Source: Chromohalobacter canadensis (lineage in GTDB: Bacteria; Pseudomonadota; Gammaproteobacteria; Pseudomonadales; Halomonadaceae). From it: 64,000 bases of DNA. Positions 63,736 to 64,000 of this stretch are shown here, in pieces; position 1 is the stretch's first letter, and each line of letters opens with the position of its first letter. The stretch covers positions 124,001-188,000 of the forward strand of contig NZ_JAJQJH010000004.1 of assembly GCF_029544075.1 (NCBI RefSeq), written 5' to 3'. The position numbers and the translations under genes were made by a program. The notes below the pieces were generated by a model. That model saw only the letters and a list, made by a program, of their open reading frames with translations, did not search any database and was not told the origin of the DNA.

Positions 63736-64000
63736 ATGCCCATCAAGACGCAAGATCCCGGCGACATTCTCGCCAATGCCCTGACCCGCTACCACGGCGG
63801 TTTCGATCCAACCTTGATCGAACTGCCCGAGGCTGCTGTATTCCCTGGCCTGATCCCCGCCCAGCCAGCCACCGCCCGCAAGGCACGCACCACCGGTAGT
63901 CTACTCGGCCGCCCGGCCCCGCGTTTCGTGAAGCGTGGCCGCAGCGTTCGTTACCGCCTCAAGGACGTGCTCGACTGGCTGGCCGATGGTGATACCTACA
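63736..64000 (+). CDS. Helix-turn-helix (AlpA/excisionase-like) protein, right end cut
   Basis: An open frame from the ATG at 63736 runs off the window after 88 codons. Its last part, PRFVKRGRSVRYRLKDVLDWLADG, has the pattern of AlpA/MerR-like winged-helix DNA-binding proteins (conserved VRY, then a DVLDWL recognition end). Such proteins act as excisionase or phage/island regulators and commonly follow P4-type integrases. It is GC-rich and begins MPIKTQDPGDILANALTRY. The C-terminal part is missing because of the window edge. Confidence 0.75.
   Translation, partial: MPIKTQDPGDILANALTRYHGGFDPTLIELPEAAVFPGLIPAQPATARKARTTGSLLGRPAPRFVKRGRSVRYRLKDVLDWLADGDTY

Noticed and set aside
1-64000. CRISPR arrays, rRNA genes or insertion sequences
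   Set aside because: No regularly spaced direct repeats of CRISPR size, no rRNA-like sequence and no transposase gene or terminal inverted repeats were seen; the only clear mobile-element signs are at the right end.

Overview
The window is a GC-rich gammaproteobacterial chromosome segment. Gene order and protein sequences fit the family Halomonadaceae (Chromohalobacter/Halomonas type). This is a judgement from remembered protein families, not from a database search. Most of it is ordinary core genome; the accessory character rises after about 44.5 kb, and a mobile element begins at about 61.1 kb.

1-20.7 kb (all minus strand, read right to left) is the conserved cell-envelope/translation block: rpsB-tsf-pyrH-frr-uppS-cdsA-dxr-rseP-bamA-skp-lpxD-fabZ-lpxA-lpxB-rnhB-dnaE-accA-tilS. 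It couples translation (S2, EF-Ts, ribosome recycling), UMP kinase, isoprenoid/undecaprenyl and phospholipid synthesis, outer-membrane assembly, lipid A synthesis, fatty acid synthesis and replication. Several intergenic gaps hold stable stem-loops. 20.7-30 kb (plus) starts with map and glnD and continues into a lysine/diaminopimelate block (dapC, an ArsC-like reductase, dapD, dapE), then a conserved small protein and a cation diffusion facilitator. 30-42.5 kb holds a membrane-anchored cold-shock protein, slyX, an EmrAB-type efflux pair, a ferric-iron ABC transporter whose three genes lie in alternating orientations with a Fur-box-like site before fbpA, polA, a DUF2782 protein and homoserine kinase.

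42.5-55.1 kb is an amino acid / quaternary amine catabolic region. It holds speA, a fumarylacetoacetate hydrolase family protein, and an AraC-type regulator diverging from a nine-gene plus-strand operon. The first three genes of the operon overlap by ATGA: a gamma-butyrobetaine-dioxygenase-like oxygenase, an HD-domain oxygenase of the PhnZ/TmpB type, and a ThDP-dependent decarboxylase resembling AruI. They are followed by an orphan ProX-like binding protein, an AruH-like arginine:pyruvate transaminase, and a complete polar amino acid ABC transporter. The first two genes resemble the TmpA/TmpB pair that turns a trimethylammonium phosphonate into glycine betaine and phosphate, an attractive reaction for a halophile. 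Their coupling to an arginine-transamination module is the most interesting feature of the window.

55.2-60.8 kb encodes a Tat-exported PaoABC-like molybdenum aldehyde oxidoreductase (minus) with XdhC-like and MocA-like cofactor-maturation genes (plus, convergent). At 61.1 kb the 3' half of a tRNA-Thr(CGU) gene, an AT-rich stretch and a tyrosine integrase mark the end of an integrated element that runs off the right edge. Inside it are iterated TGCGGATAA repeats, an unrecognised protein and a partial helix-turn-helix gene preceded by a perfect inverted repeat.
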